A DNA stretch of 64,000 bases from Planctomycetia bacterium (GCA_005799495.1 SYGP01000037.1:17716-81715), one strand, 5' to 3'; positions 7,609-16,503 are shown, counted from the first letter of the stretch. Translations and numbers: made by a program. The notes: a model not told the origin generated them from the sequence alone.

Positions 7609-9993
7609 GTGCAAGACCTCATCCGCAGTTCACTCCTGACCGCCTGTCTGCTTGCCGCGTTTCATCTCGGCACGGCATCCTCCACATGGGCGGACGACCC
7701 GACCCCACCCGAACCCTCCGGCGAACCAACCGAGGAACCAACGGGTGAGCCCCAGGAAGACCCGATGGCGGAAAAGGGCGATGCTTCTGGAGGAGGAACG
7801 GACACAGGCAGCAGTGATGGCACGGACGCGACTCCGACCGATTCTCCGTCTGGTTCTGGCGGAGCACCACTCAATCTCTCGGATCCAGCCGAAGCCGCGA
7901 CGGCGCAGCAGGCCCACGCGCTCGATATGGCGCTGCACTACCTCCTGATCGGCAACGCGACGATGGCGGCGACGGCGTTCCAGGAGCTCTTCGATTCTGG
8001 CATCACGGACGAGCAGATCGTGCGGCTGGTGGACGAGCGAGGCATCGCAGACAAGGTGGAGCGATCGATCACCCGCGGACGAGGCATGGAGGGAACGAGT
8101 GCGCTGGTGGTGGAGTTCGAGACCCGTCTGCGGCAGGGCGCCCGCGCGACCAGTCGCAACGCGTTGCGGATCGAAGAGTCGGTCGCCGCGCTCAGTGGTT
8201 CGATGCGGCAACAGATGATGGCACGCACGCGCCTCATTTCGGCTGGCCCCTTTGCAGTTCCTGCACTGCTGAAGGCGCTTTCCGATGGCAACAATGCCAA
8301 GATCTCCAACGCAGCTCGCGCCGTGCTCGTCGATCTGAAGCGGCTCGCAGTCGATCCGCTGTGTGCTGCGCTGCCGTCCGTCGATCCGTCGACGCAGCGG
8401 AAGATCTGCGAGATTCTCGGCGAGATCGGTTACCCCAGTGCGCAGCCTTTCCTGCTCGATCTCGCGAGCAGGGCGGAGACATCTGCGGATGTGAGAAGCG
8501 CTGCGCTGCGCGCCTACGCTCGTCTCGGTGGGACGAGTCAGGATGTGTCGAGTCAGTACACCGCGCTCGCGCGACGGTACTTCGATCAGGTTCCAAGTCT
8601 GATTCCGTTTCCATCCGACTCGGGCAACGTGATCTGGTCGCACGATGCGGCAGTTGGACTGGTCGGAACAAGTATTCCGACGCCTGTGTACTGCGAGACC
8701 ATGGCGGTGTTGCTGTCGCGCAGTGCACTGCGGATCGATCCCAATTCGTCCATGGCGTTGGCGGTGTTCATTGCCGCTGACCTGCGGCGGTCGGTTCTCA
8801 TGCGCCTGATGAACATGGATGCAAGTGAGGAGGAGGACGCGCTGCGGGCAGAGCTCCTGAAGCCTCGTTTTTCTCCCGAACTGCTTGCGACTGCGGCTGG
8901 GTCCACCGCGGGGCAGATGGCGCTTGGCATGGCACTCGATGCCAGTGATGTGCTGCTCGTCCGCGAGTGTCTTCGTGTGATTGCATGGAACAGCGGTGCG
9001 TCCTCGCTTGTCAGCCCTTCCAAGGGGCGTTCGCCTGTCGTGGAGTGCCTTGCGTATGCCGATCGTCGCGTTCGCTTTGATGCAGCGCTCGTGCTTGCGC
9101 GCTCTCTGCCTCAGGTTCAGTTCCCGCAGGACAGTTCCGTCGTGCCGACCCTGACATCCATGCTGCGATCGAATGGCATGACGGGTGCCGTGATCGCCAC
9201 GACCGAGGAGGATCGGCAGTCGCTCGGTGCCCGGCTGGTCGAGGTGGGCATATCCAATGCGGTGACTGGAAGTTCGATCGGAGAGATTGAATCGCGACTT
9301 TCGCAGGGGCAGTCCATCGATGTGCTCGTCGTCCAGGGAGCAACCGCTGCCGTGCAGGACATCGTCCGTTCGGCTCGTTTGGCCCGATCGACCGCCACTG
9401 CACCCGTGGTCGTCATCGCCAACGGGCAGGATGCGACTGTGTTGTCACAGCAGTACGAAAGCGATCCTCGCGTCGCGGTCTTTCTCTCATCGGCCACCGA
9501 TGATCAGCTGCGCCGCGCCATCGAGGCAGCCTCGGGCGCTGCTGGCGGGCTGGCGCTGTCGGTCGAGGAGATGCAGCAGTACAGCGGACAGGCACTGGCG
9601 GCGCTGCGAGTGATCGCGGAGTCCGCTTCTCCGGTGTTCGACATCCGCGATGCCGAGAGTGCACTTGCGCAGGGGCTGAGTCAGGGCGAGTCGGGCAGCG
9701 ACATCGCTGGAATGGCGATGGTGTTGGCATGGATTCCGACGGATTCCGCACAGCGCGCGCTGGCGGACGGCGCACTCGCGGCGACGGGTGAAATGCAGAT
9801 CGTTCTGCTCGATGCGGTTGCCGCAAGTGCGCGCAAGTACGGCAATCAACTTTCGCAAAGCCAGATTGCCGCATTGAAGGCGCTGTTGCGTTCCGATGAC
9901 TCGGCGGTGGCCACGGCGGCTGCTCACGCTTTCGGTGCGCTCGGGCTGCCCGCCTCGGATGTCGTTCAATTGATCGTCGATCCTCGAGGATGA
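7609..9993 (+). CDS. Exported HEAT-repeat protein with degenerate receiver-like domain
   Basis: A 794-residue protein starting at GTG with GAGAGGA at 7592-7598. A signal peptide (SSLLTACLLAAFHLGTASSTWA) is followed by a Pro/Glu/Thr/Gly/Ser-rich linker to about residue 90. Helical HEAT-type repeats are visible around residues 200-310 (ALLKALSDGNNAKISNAARA, then KICEILGEIGYPSAQPFLLD) and again at the C-terminus. Around residues 525-645 a Rossmann-like stretch (DVLVVQG...APVVVIANG) resembles a response-regulator receiver, but the position of the phospho-aspartate appears to be Gln. I do not recognise the function; a periplasmic scaffold is a reasonable guess. Confidence 0.75.
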   Translation: MQDLIRSSLLTACLLAAFHLGTASSTWADDPTPPEPSGEPTEEPTGEPQEDPMAEKGDASGGGTDTGSSDGTDATPTDSPSGSGGAPLNLSDPAEAATAQQAHALDMALHYLLIGNATMAATAFQELFDSGITDEQIVRLVDERGIADKVERSITRGRGMEGTSALVVEFETRLRQGARATSRNALRIEESVAALSGSMRQQMMARTRLISAGPFAVPALLKALSDGNNAKISNAARAVLVDLKRLAVDPLCAALPSVDPSTQRKICEILGEIGYPSAQPFLLDLASRAETSADVRSAALRAYARLGGTSQDVSSQYTALARRYFDQVPSLIPFPSDSGNVIWSHDAAVGLVGTSIPTPVYCETMAVLLSRSALRIDPNSSMALAVFIAADLRRSVLMRLMNMDASEEEDALRAELLKPRFSPELLATAAGSTAGQMALGMALDASDVLLVRECLRVIAWNSGASSLVSPSKGRSPVVECLAYADRRVRFDAALVLARSLPQVQFPQDSSVVPTLTSMLRSNGMTGAVIATTEEDRQSLGARLVEVGISNAVTGSSIGEIESRLSQGQSIDVLVVQGATAAVQDIVRSARLARSTATAPVVVIANGQDATVLSQQYESDPRVAVFLSSATDDQLRRAIEAASGAAGGLALSVEEMQQYSGQALAALRVIAESASPVFDIRDAESALAQGLSQGESGSDIAGMAMVLAWIPTDSAQRALADGALAATGEMQIVLLDAVAASARKYGNQLSQSQIAALKALLRSDDSAVATAAAHAFGALGLPASDVVQLIVDPRG

Positions 9994-10041
9994 TCGGGCG
10001 GCGAAGGACTCGGCAGCGACACTGCCCGCCACCTGCCGCGC

Positions 10042-10047
10042 TACACT
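10042..10047 (+). promoter_or_regulatory. Possible -10 element of the tRNA-Thr promoter
   Basis: TACACT lies 14 bases before the mature tRNA 5' end, in the position expected for a -10 box. No convincing -35 element is visible. Confidence 0.3.
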
Positions 10048-10061
10048 CTCGCGCCTCCATC

Positions 10062-10133
10062 GCCACCCTAGCTCAGTGGTAGAGCAATGCTTTCGTAAAG
10101 CATAGGTCGTGGGTTCGAATCCCATGGGTGGCT
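10062..10133 (+). tRNA. tRNA-Thr (anticodon CGT)
   Basis: A full cloverleaf can be folded. The acceptor arms GCCACCC and GGGTGGC pair over seven bases. The D arm has AGCTCAGTGGTAGAGC. The anticodon stem ATGCT/AGCAT encloses TTCGTAA, giving CGT, which reads ACG (Thr). The T arm contains GGTTCGAATCC. The discriminator is T10133 and CCA is not encoded. The convergent DegT-fold gene ends 50 bases downstream. Confidence 0.95.
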
Positions 10134-10183
10134 TTCCTGCACGTCCGCCGGCGTGCGCCAGCGTGCGCCGTGGCCGAGTGCGT

Positions 10184-11353
10184 TCAGGCGCGATCAATGC
10201 CCGAACGGGAGAGCACCGTCTCGAGTGCCTGGCAAACCTGCCGAACATCGCGCTCCTGCATGGAAGTGAACATCGGGAGCGTGATCATCCGATCCCCGAT
10301 GGACTCGGCCGCGGGGCAATCACCGACACTCGTGCCGAAGTGCTGCCGAACATGCGGCAGCAGATGTGCGGGCGGATAATGGTTGGCAGCTCCAATGTCA
10401 TGTCGATGCAGTCCGTCGATGACTGCATCGCGATCCTCCCGCCCAAAGCGATCCGACAGCCGAACCCAGAAAAGCGGCCAGCACACCTGCGCATTCTCGC
10501 CCACCGTTGGCAGGAGCAGGTCAGGATGTCCGGCAAGCGCACGCGTATAGAGCGCCGCGATCTCGGCTCGCGAGGCGCGGATGCTCTCGAGCCGGCGCAG
10601 TTGGCTCGCGGCGAGCGCGGCGAGCGGCTCCGCCAGACGGGCATCGAAACCGATGCCCGTGAAACTCATGATCATGCCAAGATCCGGAGACTGATCGGGG
10701 AAACTGCGCCGATCGTCTCGCCCTTGGTTGCGAAGGGACCGACAAGCAGCGGCCAACCGATCATCGTGCGTCACGATGGCGCCGCCCTCGCCCGCGCAGA
10801 TCGTGCGGTTTGGTCCGAATCCAAACACGCTCAGACGGCCGAATCGCCCGACATTATCCGTTCCGATTGTGGATCCAAGGCCCTCGGAACCATGCTCAAG
10901 CATCGGAAGCTCCGTCCGTGAGCAGAGGGCGATGAGCTCGGGCAGTCCGCACGGATTGCCGAGGACGGGGATGCCGACCACTGCCTTCGTTGCGCTCGTG
11001 ATTGCACGCTCGGCTCCCTCCACGCTCATGCAGAGCGTTCGCGGATCGCAGTCGACAAACACGGGCGCTGCGCCGACGGCAATGACTGCATTGACACTCG
11101 AGGGATATGAAAACGCCGGCACAAGCACCTCGTCGCCGCGACCCACGCCGAGCGCTCGGAGGGCGATCTCAAGTCCGCTCGATGCGCTCGAGACGCCGAT
11201 GGCGAATGTCCGTTGCGTCACTTCGCCAAGCACCGCCTCGAACTCCAGCAAGGCGCGCCCCATCGTCAGCCGCGCACCCGTCAGCGTCGCAAGAACGGCT
11301 TGGCGATCGTCGTCGGTCAGGTCGGGCTTGCTGAGTGGGATTTCAAGTTTCAT
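10184..11353 (-). CDS. DegT/DnrJ/EryC1-fold protein lacking PLP lysine
   Basis: A 390-residue homologue of the sugar aminotransferases of the DegT/DnrJ/EryC1/StrS family: GVSSASSGLEIALRALGVG, EVLVPAFSYPSSVNAV and AGEGGAIV are typical. In active members an Asp (EDAA motif) contacts the PLP ring and a Lys (PNKxxxxGEGG) forms the Schiff base. Here these are His154 (LEHGSEGLGS) and Arg183 (PNRTICAGEGG), both confirmed at codon level (10892-10894 and 10805-10807). It may be a non-PLP or regulatory derivative, or have a changed chemistry as in the His-containing dehydratase ColD. The ATG overlaps the stop of the upstream gene (ATGA). Confidence 0.85.
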   Translation of the reverse strand: MKLEIPLSKPDLTDDDRQAVLATLTGARLTMGRALLEFEAVLGEVTQRTFAIGVSSASSGLEIALRALGVGRGDEVLVPAFSYPSSVNAVIAVGAAPVFVDCDPRTLCMSVEGAERAITSATKAVVGIPVLGNPCGLPELIALCSRTELPMLEHGSEGLGSTIGTDNVGRFGRLSVFGFGPNRTICAGEGGAIVTHDDRLAAACRSLRNQGRDDRRSFPDQSPDLGMIMSFTGIGFDARLAEPLAALAASQLRRLESIRASRAEIAALYTRALAGHPDLLLPTVGENAQVCWPLFWVRLSDRFGREDRDAVIDGLHRHDIGAANHYPPAHLLPHVRQHFGTSVGDCPAAESIGDRMITLPMFTSMQERDVRQVCQALETVLSRSGIDRA

Positions 11354-12873
11354 GGCGAACGCATCTGCTCGAGCGCAGTCTCCTGCTTGCCGCTGCCCTT
11401 GACAAAGAGCCATGCCGCCTGGACGAGCAGGCTTTGATCGAGATCGCCGCCGCCAGCAGCCACGATGCCCAAGTCGCTTCGAATCGGTGGCGTCAACTCG
11501 ACGCGGCCGCGAGCGATCGCGAGCAGCGCCAGTGCATCACCGCGGCGGGTCAATTGCCCTCGCACCTTTTCGGCGACATCCGCCGCTTCAGGTGAACTGG
11601 CATTGCAGAGTGCCAACAGAAGCAACTCCTGCACCTGATGCTCACCATCTGCGCGGCGGATCAACGGCTCGAGGAGAGCAGGGTTGCTCGCCGCCAGTCG
11701 GGTGGCTGCATCGAGCACGACCGGCGAGAGTGCCATGGCATTCGCAGGCGCTCCGAGGAATGCATCGATCAAGTGTTTCCAGACGCGAGTCGCTTGCGGC
11801 AGCGGCAGCGATGCAGCGCGTCGAATTGCCCACTCGGCGCTGGTCTTGTTCGCACGGTCGATGACCACCTCAAGTGCCGATGCCATGGCATCGGAATCAC
11901 CGCCAGCACTGGCATCGATCGCATCGGCAATGGCATCGACAAGGGGTTCGCCGTTGCGCAGCTTCGCACCCAGACCAGGTTCGCACGCTGCTTCGTGCGC
12001 CAACAGTTGCAGTCCTGCTCTCAGCAGCAGGGACTGCGACCGCTCCTTTTCCACGAAGGTGCCCCACATACGCGCACCCAACTTCGGTTCGAGAGCCAGC
12101 GCGGTGGCGTTCACCATCATCAGTGTTGCCGCGTTGATGTGTGGCTTCCGAGCAAGCTCCCCAAGACCACGAACGGAGGTCTTCAGGCGGTACAGCAGTG
12201 CAACGCGCGCCAATTCCTGCAGCGTTGCGTTCTGTACATCGTCACTCCGACCAGACCACCGCGCGACAAAGGCTTGCCACGCGGACTCATCACCCGACTC
12301 CATCAAGAGAAGGGATGCCAGTCCCGCGATGTCATCCGCAGGATCCGCGCAGACTGGACGCACCATGCTCGCGGGGAATGGCTGTCCTTGTCGATGCAGT
12401 TCGCCGCAGATGACCAGCGCATCCACGGGGGATACATTCGGTTCATCGAGCAGCGCACGAAGGTTCTTCGGCTTGATCAACTCGAAGCCGATCGCGGCGC
12501 GGATGGCTGTGGACCGATCCTCGGCATTGGGCAGGGCCAGTACGAGATCGACATCCACATCCCTCTCCTTCGACAACTCGGCCAGCCCCAGAATGCCATC
12601 GATCCGTGAGCGCCAGTCTGAAGACTTGAGCAGCGACTCATAGAACGGGGCAAGCGTTGGATCCTCCAGCGCCCGAAGTGCAACGATCAGCGTGTGATGG
12701 TCTCCTCGTGGCGTGGGGAGTGAACATCGCTTGAGCGTTGAAATGGCGCCTTCGACATGATCGGTGCGCCCGTACTGTGCCGCAGCAGGCTTGGCTGCGA
12801 TGCACAGCGCCGTGGTCAGCGCGGCGCAGACCAAGACACGACTTACTCCACCTTGGAGAATCGCAGCCACCAT
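11350..12873 (-). CDS. Exported helical-repeat protein of unknown function
   Basis: A 507-residue protein with a signal peptide (RVLVCAALTTALCIAAKPAAAQ) and an alpha-helical, Ala/Leu-rich body resembling degenerate HEAT or Sel1-like repeats (RIDGILGLAELSKERDVDVD, RSTAIRAAIGFELIKPKNLR). I recognise no catalytic motif. It starts 35 bases after the dnaA stop on the same strand and overlaps the start of the DegT-fold gene by four bases, so the three are probably co-transcribed. The related-looking HEAT protein at 7609-9993 may share the role. Confidence 0.7.
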   Translation of the reverse strand: MVAAILQGGVSRVLVCAALTTALCIAAKPAAAQYGRTDHVEGAISTLKRCSLPTPRGDHHTLIVALRALEDPTLAPFYESLLKSSDWRSRIDGILGLAELSKERDVDVDLVLALPNAEDRSTAIRAAIGFELIKPKNLRALLDEPNVSPVDALVICGELHRQGQPFPASMVRPVCADPADDIAGLASLLLMESGDESAWQAFVARWSGRSDDVQNATLQELARVALLYRLKTSVRGLGELARKPHINAATLMMVNATALALEPKLGARMWGTFVEKERSQSLLLRAGLQLLAHEAACEPGLGAKLRNGEPLVDAIADAIDASAGGDSDAMASALEVVIDRANKTSAEWAIRRAASLPLPQATRVWKHLIDAFLGAPANAMALSPVVLDAATRLAASNPALLEPLIRRADGEHQVQELLLLALCNASSPEAADVAEKVRGQLTRRGDALALLAIARGRVELTPPIRSDLGIVAAGGGDLDQSLLVQAAWLFVKGSGKQETALEQMRSP

Positions 12874-12908
12874 GCGCTGCGAGTGTATCGGTCAGGATTC
12901 GCTTCGCG

Positions 12909-14387
12909 TCAGCTGCGCCCACTCAGAATGCTGCGGCGGGTGCGTTCCACAAGCGAGTCTGCGCCGATCCGCTGCCCAGCCACATCCACCTGTTCGCGCT
13001 GCTCCACGGACGCGCGGAACTTTGTGGAGGCTGCGTGCACCGCAGAGTGGCTCGAACGCCCCAGCGCAGTGGCGATCTCTGGAAACGAACAGGTCGTCAG
13101 TTCGCGTGCCAGGAGTGCGGCGAGTCCACGCGCCGTGGCAACCCGACGATGACGACCAGCGCCGAGCAGTTCGGATGTCTCGAGTCCAGTCTCTGCACAC
13201 ACCGCGGTAACAATCTCCGAAAGCCGAACGGGGCGACCGCTCCGCAAGGGTTCTGCATGTCCAAGTGCCCGTGCCACAAGCACATGCCCGTTCTCCGGGG
13301 TCCATCCGAGAGATGCTTGGTGGGCGCACACCGTCAAAACCGCTCCCTCAAGTTCACGGATGCTCGTGCCAGATCGGTCCACCAGGGTCTCCAGAGCCGC
13401 CGGAACCAGATCGACTCCTCGCGTCATCAGCCGACGCTTGGCAAGTGCGATCCGACCAGTTCGGTCGAGAGGCTCCACCTGCACCACCAGTCCTGCCAGG
13501 AAACGACTGATCAGGGCTGGGCTGCACCGCGCGATTGCCCGCGGGTGCGCATCGGAAGCGAGCACCACTCGACCGCCGCCTGCAGCGATCGCATCGAGCG
13601 TGTGCAGGCACTCGGACTGGGTCGCATTCTTGTTGCCGAGGAAGTGCACATCGTCGATCACCAGAAGGTCATGTCTTCGCTGCCGGCGGCGAATCGACTC
13701 GATGGAACCGTCGCGGATGGCTGCGATGAACTCATTGGTGAACTGCTCGCCCGTGATGCAACGGATGCGCGCGCCCGGCGTGCACTCGGTGAAGCGCCGG
13801 CACAGCGCCTCACACAGGTGAGTCTTGCCAACGCCGCACGCGCCATGCAAGAAGAGCATCTGCGGCGCACCCGCCGCGCGTTCCGCCATCCGGACGGCAC
13901 TGTCGAACGCCATGCGATTGCCGCCGCAGACCAAGAACTCATCGAAACGCTTCCACGCAGATCGCTGCGCCAGCGGATGGGGTTGAGCCATCGGTCGGCC
14001 CTTCGATGAACGGGTGCCGACGGGCTTGGCCGTTGGGTCTGTCAGGCGCAGTGAGAGCGAATCGGTCGTCGACGCATCCGCTGCCGCGGGAGAGGTCGCC
14101 ACCACTGTGCGCACGGCAGCGACAGAGATGTCGATGACTGCGTCAGTGCCGAGGACTTCATCCGCGGCGGCGCGCAAGTGTCCGTGAAAGTGACGCTCGA
14201 TCCACTCTGCTGCGAATCGACTGGACGCGTGGACGCAGAGCCGACGCTCGGTGGCAACAAGAGTGGCGTTGTCGACAAGCCACAGGCCGTGCCGCGCGGG
14301 TCCGACGCGGCGGATCAGCTCCTCGTGAAGCCGACGAGTTTTGCCGCTGCCAAGGTGCGCAGCGGGTTGGAGGGGCATTTGGATCAT
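12909..14387 (-). CDS. dnaA: Chromosomal replication initiator DnaA
   Basis: DnaA binds DnaA boxes at the origin, opens the duplex and loads the helicase. Visible are the AAA+ Walker A (GACGVGKTH), Walker B (LLVIDDVHFLG), and the C-terminal helix-turn-helix ending in GRSSHSAVHAASTKF, a divergent form of the RDHSTV signature. The N-terminal HelB-interacting domain (LHEELIRRVGP...LWLVDNATLV) and a variable linker precede them. About 492 residues from the ATG at 14387; 14378 is an alternative and neither has a clear Shine-Dalgarno site. Two DnaA-box-like sites lie upstream at 14722-14742, consistent with autoregulation or an origin. Confidence 0.88.
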   Translation of the reverse strand: MIQMPLQPAAHLGSGKTRRLHEELIRRVGPARHGLWLVDNATLVATERRLCVHASSRFAAEWIERHFHGHLRAAADEVLGTDAVIDISVAAVRTVVATSPAAADASTTDSLSLRLTDPTAKPVGTRSSKGRPMAQPHPLAQRSAWKRFDEFLVCGGNRMAFDSAVRMAERAAGAPQMLFLHGACGVGKTHLCEALCRRFTECTPGARIRCITGEQFTNEFIAAIRDGSIESIRRRQRRHDLLVIDDVHFLGNKNATQSECLHTLDAIAAGGGRVVLASDAHPRAIARCSPALISRFLAGLVVQVEPLDRTGRIALAKRRLMTRGVDLVPAALETLVDRSGTSIRELEGAVLTVCAHQASLGWTPENGHVLVARALGHAEPLRSGRPVRLSEIVTAVCAETGLETSELLGAGRHRRVATARGLAALLARELTTCSFPEIATALGRSSHSAVHAASTKFRASVEQREQVDVAGQRIGADSLVERTRRSILSGRS

Positions 14388-14743
14388 TGTGGGGGGCGGG
14401 AGGATTCGCAAGACCGAAGGACAGCGCGCTGCACAGACGCGAGCAGTTCTGCACGAGACCAAAGTGGGCAATCGGATCCGTCCGCGAAAGTCGTGGGGAG
14501 GCGGGGGGGCGTTTGCTCTCGGATGCGGTCCGCAAGCGAGACGCCCACCTGCCTTCAGCCCAACGAACGCACCTCGATCCTTGAGGCACGAAGGGCGAAA
14601 ACTATCCCGCTTGTCAGCTTTGGCAAGCCGCCTCGGGCCGTGTTCAGTTCCTGTTTCCCATGTGCCGCTCTGGACGGGATATGCGACTTCGCGTCATTTT
14701 TTCCGCGGCGTGGGTGCAGAGTTGTCCACGACTTGTGGAAAAC
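14388..14743. other. 356-base gap upstream of dnaA
   Basis: No gene was found here. The region holds a G-rich run on the plus strand (14389-14403), a moderately AT-rich patch (CATTTTTTCC near 14693) and the DnaA-box-like pair at its far end. It could contain the dnaA promoter or part of an origin. The frames open across it read through both flanking genes and look like shadows. Confidence 0.5.
14722..14742. promoter_or_regulatory. Pair of DnaA-box-like sites
   Basis: TTGTCCACG (14722-14730, plus) and TTTTCCACA (14734-14742, minus) each resemble the consensus TTATNCACA with one or two differences. They face each other with three bases between, in the dnaA upstream gap. Possible roles are autoregulation of dnaA or origin function; I found no further cluster by eye. 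Confidence 0.5.
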
Positions 14744-15676
14744 TCAGGAAGGCGACTCGCTGGCTGGCGCCACTCGGCAGACAAACGCCGCGCGCCGCAG
14801 TCGCGGGGCGAATCCCCGTGATGCGTACAGCCTCATGGCAGGCGTGTTGCACTCATCGCAGGCAAGTGCGACGGGGCCTCGCGGGTCGTTCTTCAGCAGC
14901 GAGAGTGCATGATCGAGAAGGACGCGACCGAGACCGATGCCACGCGCCCGCGGAATCAAGCCGAAGTACACAAGTTCCATGCAGCGCGACGATGGGATCT
15001 CGCTGATGAAGCAAGCGCCGACCAATTCGCTTCGCCACTCGAGCAGGAGCCACAAGCGCGAGTCGAGCACGCCAGTGGCCAGGTGGCCATCCAGGATGTC
15101 TCGCGTGCGCCGCATCTCTGCGAGTCCCGGGCAGTCGAGCGAATCGACATATGTCTGCGACAACAGCGACTCCAGCGTGTCGCGCTCTCTTCCATCCCAT
15201 GGGCGAATGCAAATCTCGGCGTGCGCGGGTGGCAGCGGGCGGCTCTCGCGCGCCGCTGGTCGCTCGAGATACGCAAGCGTCGCGATGCGATGCATGCCAC
15301 CCGACTCCAACGCGGCCAGATCGTCCTTGGCGAGCGGTTCCACGAGAGCCTGCACCACCGCGGCGTCCATCCGCGGCGCAGTCAAGATGGCTTCCCGCAC
15401 AAGCAGCGCTCCGCGCGAGCGATCTGTCGTGCCGCGCAGGGGCGAAAGCGTCAACAGTGCCGTACGCCCGGGTGCCCGCGAGAGAACCGCGGCATGCTGC
15501 AAACGCCCCTTGTCATCGCGCAGAGCAAGCACCGCTTCACGCGAAGGATCGCGAGAGCGGTCTAGAACGCGCTGCGCACGCATGCGCGAGCCGCCAAAGG
15601 CGAGCATGATCGCCTCATCTCGGAGCGCATCCGAGACCTCGTGCACTTGCTGATCAGCTGGTGGGAGCCGTCCCAT
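14744..15676 (-). CDS. GNAT-family N-acetyltransferase
   Basis: A 310-residue protein whose C-terminal half is a GNAT acetyltransferase. The acetyl-CoA-binding motif A is RARGIGLGRVLLDHAL, followed by the typical GPVALACDECNTPAMRLYAS-RGF end. The N-terminal half (LAFGGSRMRAQRVLDRSRDP onward) may be a second, degenerate GNAT domain, as in tandem mycothiol-synthase-like proteins. The acceptor substrate is unknown. It is transcribed toward dnaA and ends next to the DnaA-box-like sites. The gap to the divergent gene at 15719 is only 42 bases and contains TATAGG and TACACT, possible -10 boxes in a shared promoter region. Confidence 0.8.
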   Translation of the reverse strand: MGRLPPADQQVHEVSDALRDEAIMLAFGGSRMRAQRVLDRSRDPSREAVLALRDDKGRLQHAAVLSRAPGRTALLTLSPLRGTTDRSRGALLVREAILTAPRMDAAVVQALVEPLAKDDLAALESGGMHRIATLAYLERPAARESRPLPPAHAEICIRPWDGRERDTLESLLSQTYVDSLDCPGLAEMRRTRDILDGHLATGVLDSRLWLLLEWRSELVGACFISEIPSSRCMELVYFGLIPRARGIGLGRVLLDHALSLLKNDPRGPVALACDECNTPAMRLYASRGFAPRLRRAAFVCRVAPASESPS

Positions 15677-15718
15677 GATGTGAGCGTATAGGCTGCCAGC
15701 CGTTACACTTCACGACGC

Positions 15719-16414
15719 ATGCGACGGAAGTCTCTCACCACCATCTTGGTTCCTGGACTGCTCTGTGTCACAGCGGCAAGCATGCTGGCTGCGGCTCGTC
15801 AGGATTCGGGCCCGATTGGCGCACCGAAGGCGCCGCCGCCAGCGGTACCGCAGCCCGCCGTGCCGCTGCCCACGGAGCGCGATCGGACGCTCTCGCCAGA
15901 AGCGGCTCCAGGGCAGTGGCAACTGGATTTCACTCCAGGCGATCTTCGCGTCTATACCGATCCGCAGACGAATCAACACTTTTGGTACTTCACCTACAAG
16001 GTCGTCAACCGCACGGGGCAGGACCGGTGGTGGGCGCCGAAGTTCGAACTCCTCGAGGATCACGGCAAGGTGCGCCGCTCGGGACAGAATGTCGATCCCA
16101 TCATCATGAAGCGTGTCGAAGCGCTCATCGGCAATCGCCTGATTGCGGATCAGTATCAGGTCCTTGGCGAGATCAAGCAGGGGGAAGAGCACGCGAAGGA
16201 AGGATTTGTGGTGTGGAGTGAGGACGATCTTCGCGCAACCGAACTGCACCTGTTCGTTCGCGGCATGTCGAGTGAGATGCAGAAGGTCCAAACCAAGGAG
16301 GGTGAAGTGATGATGTACAAGACCCTCAAGCTTGATTATCGGGTGGCTGGGGACGCCGCGGATCGTGGGGGAGAGCCCGTTCCGTGCGAACAGCGCGAAT
16401 GGGTGCTGCGCTGA
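15719..16414 (+). CDS. Exported protein of unknown function
   Basis: A 231-residue protein with a signal peptide (RRKSLTTILVPGLLCVTAASMLAAA), a proline-rich linker (GAPKAPPPAVPQPAVPLP) and a folded domain (DLRVYTDPQTNQHFWYFTYK, then a conserved-looking VVNRTGQDRWWAPKFELLED). The latter suggests a beta-sandwich that might be anchored or bind a ligand; I do not recognise the family. Start at ATG 15719; no strong ribosome binding site. It precedes the rpmA promoter by only about 17 bases, so it ends before an independent transcription unit. Confidence 0.7.
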   Translation: MRRKSLTTILVPGLLCVTAASMLAAARQDSGPIGAPKAPPPAVPQPAVPLPTERDRTLSPEAAPGQWQLDFTPGDLRVYTDPQTNQHFWYFTYKVVNRTGQDRWWAPKFELLEDHGKVRRSGQNVDPIIMKRVEALIGNRLIADQYQVLGEIKQGEEHAKEGFVVWSEDDLRATELHLFVRGMSSEMQKVQTKEGEVMMYKTLKLDYRVAGDAADRGGEPVPCEQREWVLR

Positions 16415-16430
16415 ACACCGTCCAAAGCGC

Positions 16431-16459
16431 TTGATCGACCCGCCAAGCTCCGCTATCCT
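16431..16459 (+). promoter_or_regulatory. Sigma70-type promoter of rpmA with overlapping dyad
   Basis: TTGATC (16431-16436), a 17-base spacer and TATCCT (16454-16459) fit a housekeeping promoter. The -10 box lies inside an inverted repeat, AGCTCC (16446-16451) and GGAGCT (16462-16467), which could be an operator or a hairpin at the start of the transcript. Confidence 0.6.
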
Positions 16460-16503
16460 GTGGAGCTCGATCGGAAAACAGAACCCACTCGGAGTCACCT
16501 GCT

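Noticed and set aside
10133..10183. GC-rich short repeats after tRNA-Thr as a terminator
   Set aside because: GTGCGCC repeats are present but no stable stem with a following T-run could be drawn.
12738..14009. 423-codon plus-strand frame opposite dnaA
   Set aside because: The minus strand carries intact AAA+ and helix-turn-helix motifs of DnaA.
14341..15006. Plus-strand frame crossing the dnaA upstream gap
   Set aside because: It runs through dnaA, the gap and the GNAT gene without homology; treated as chance.
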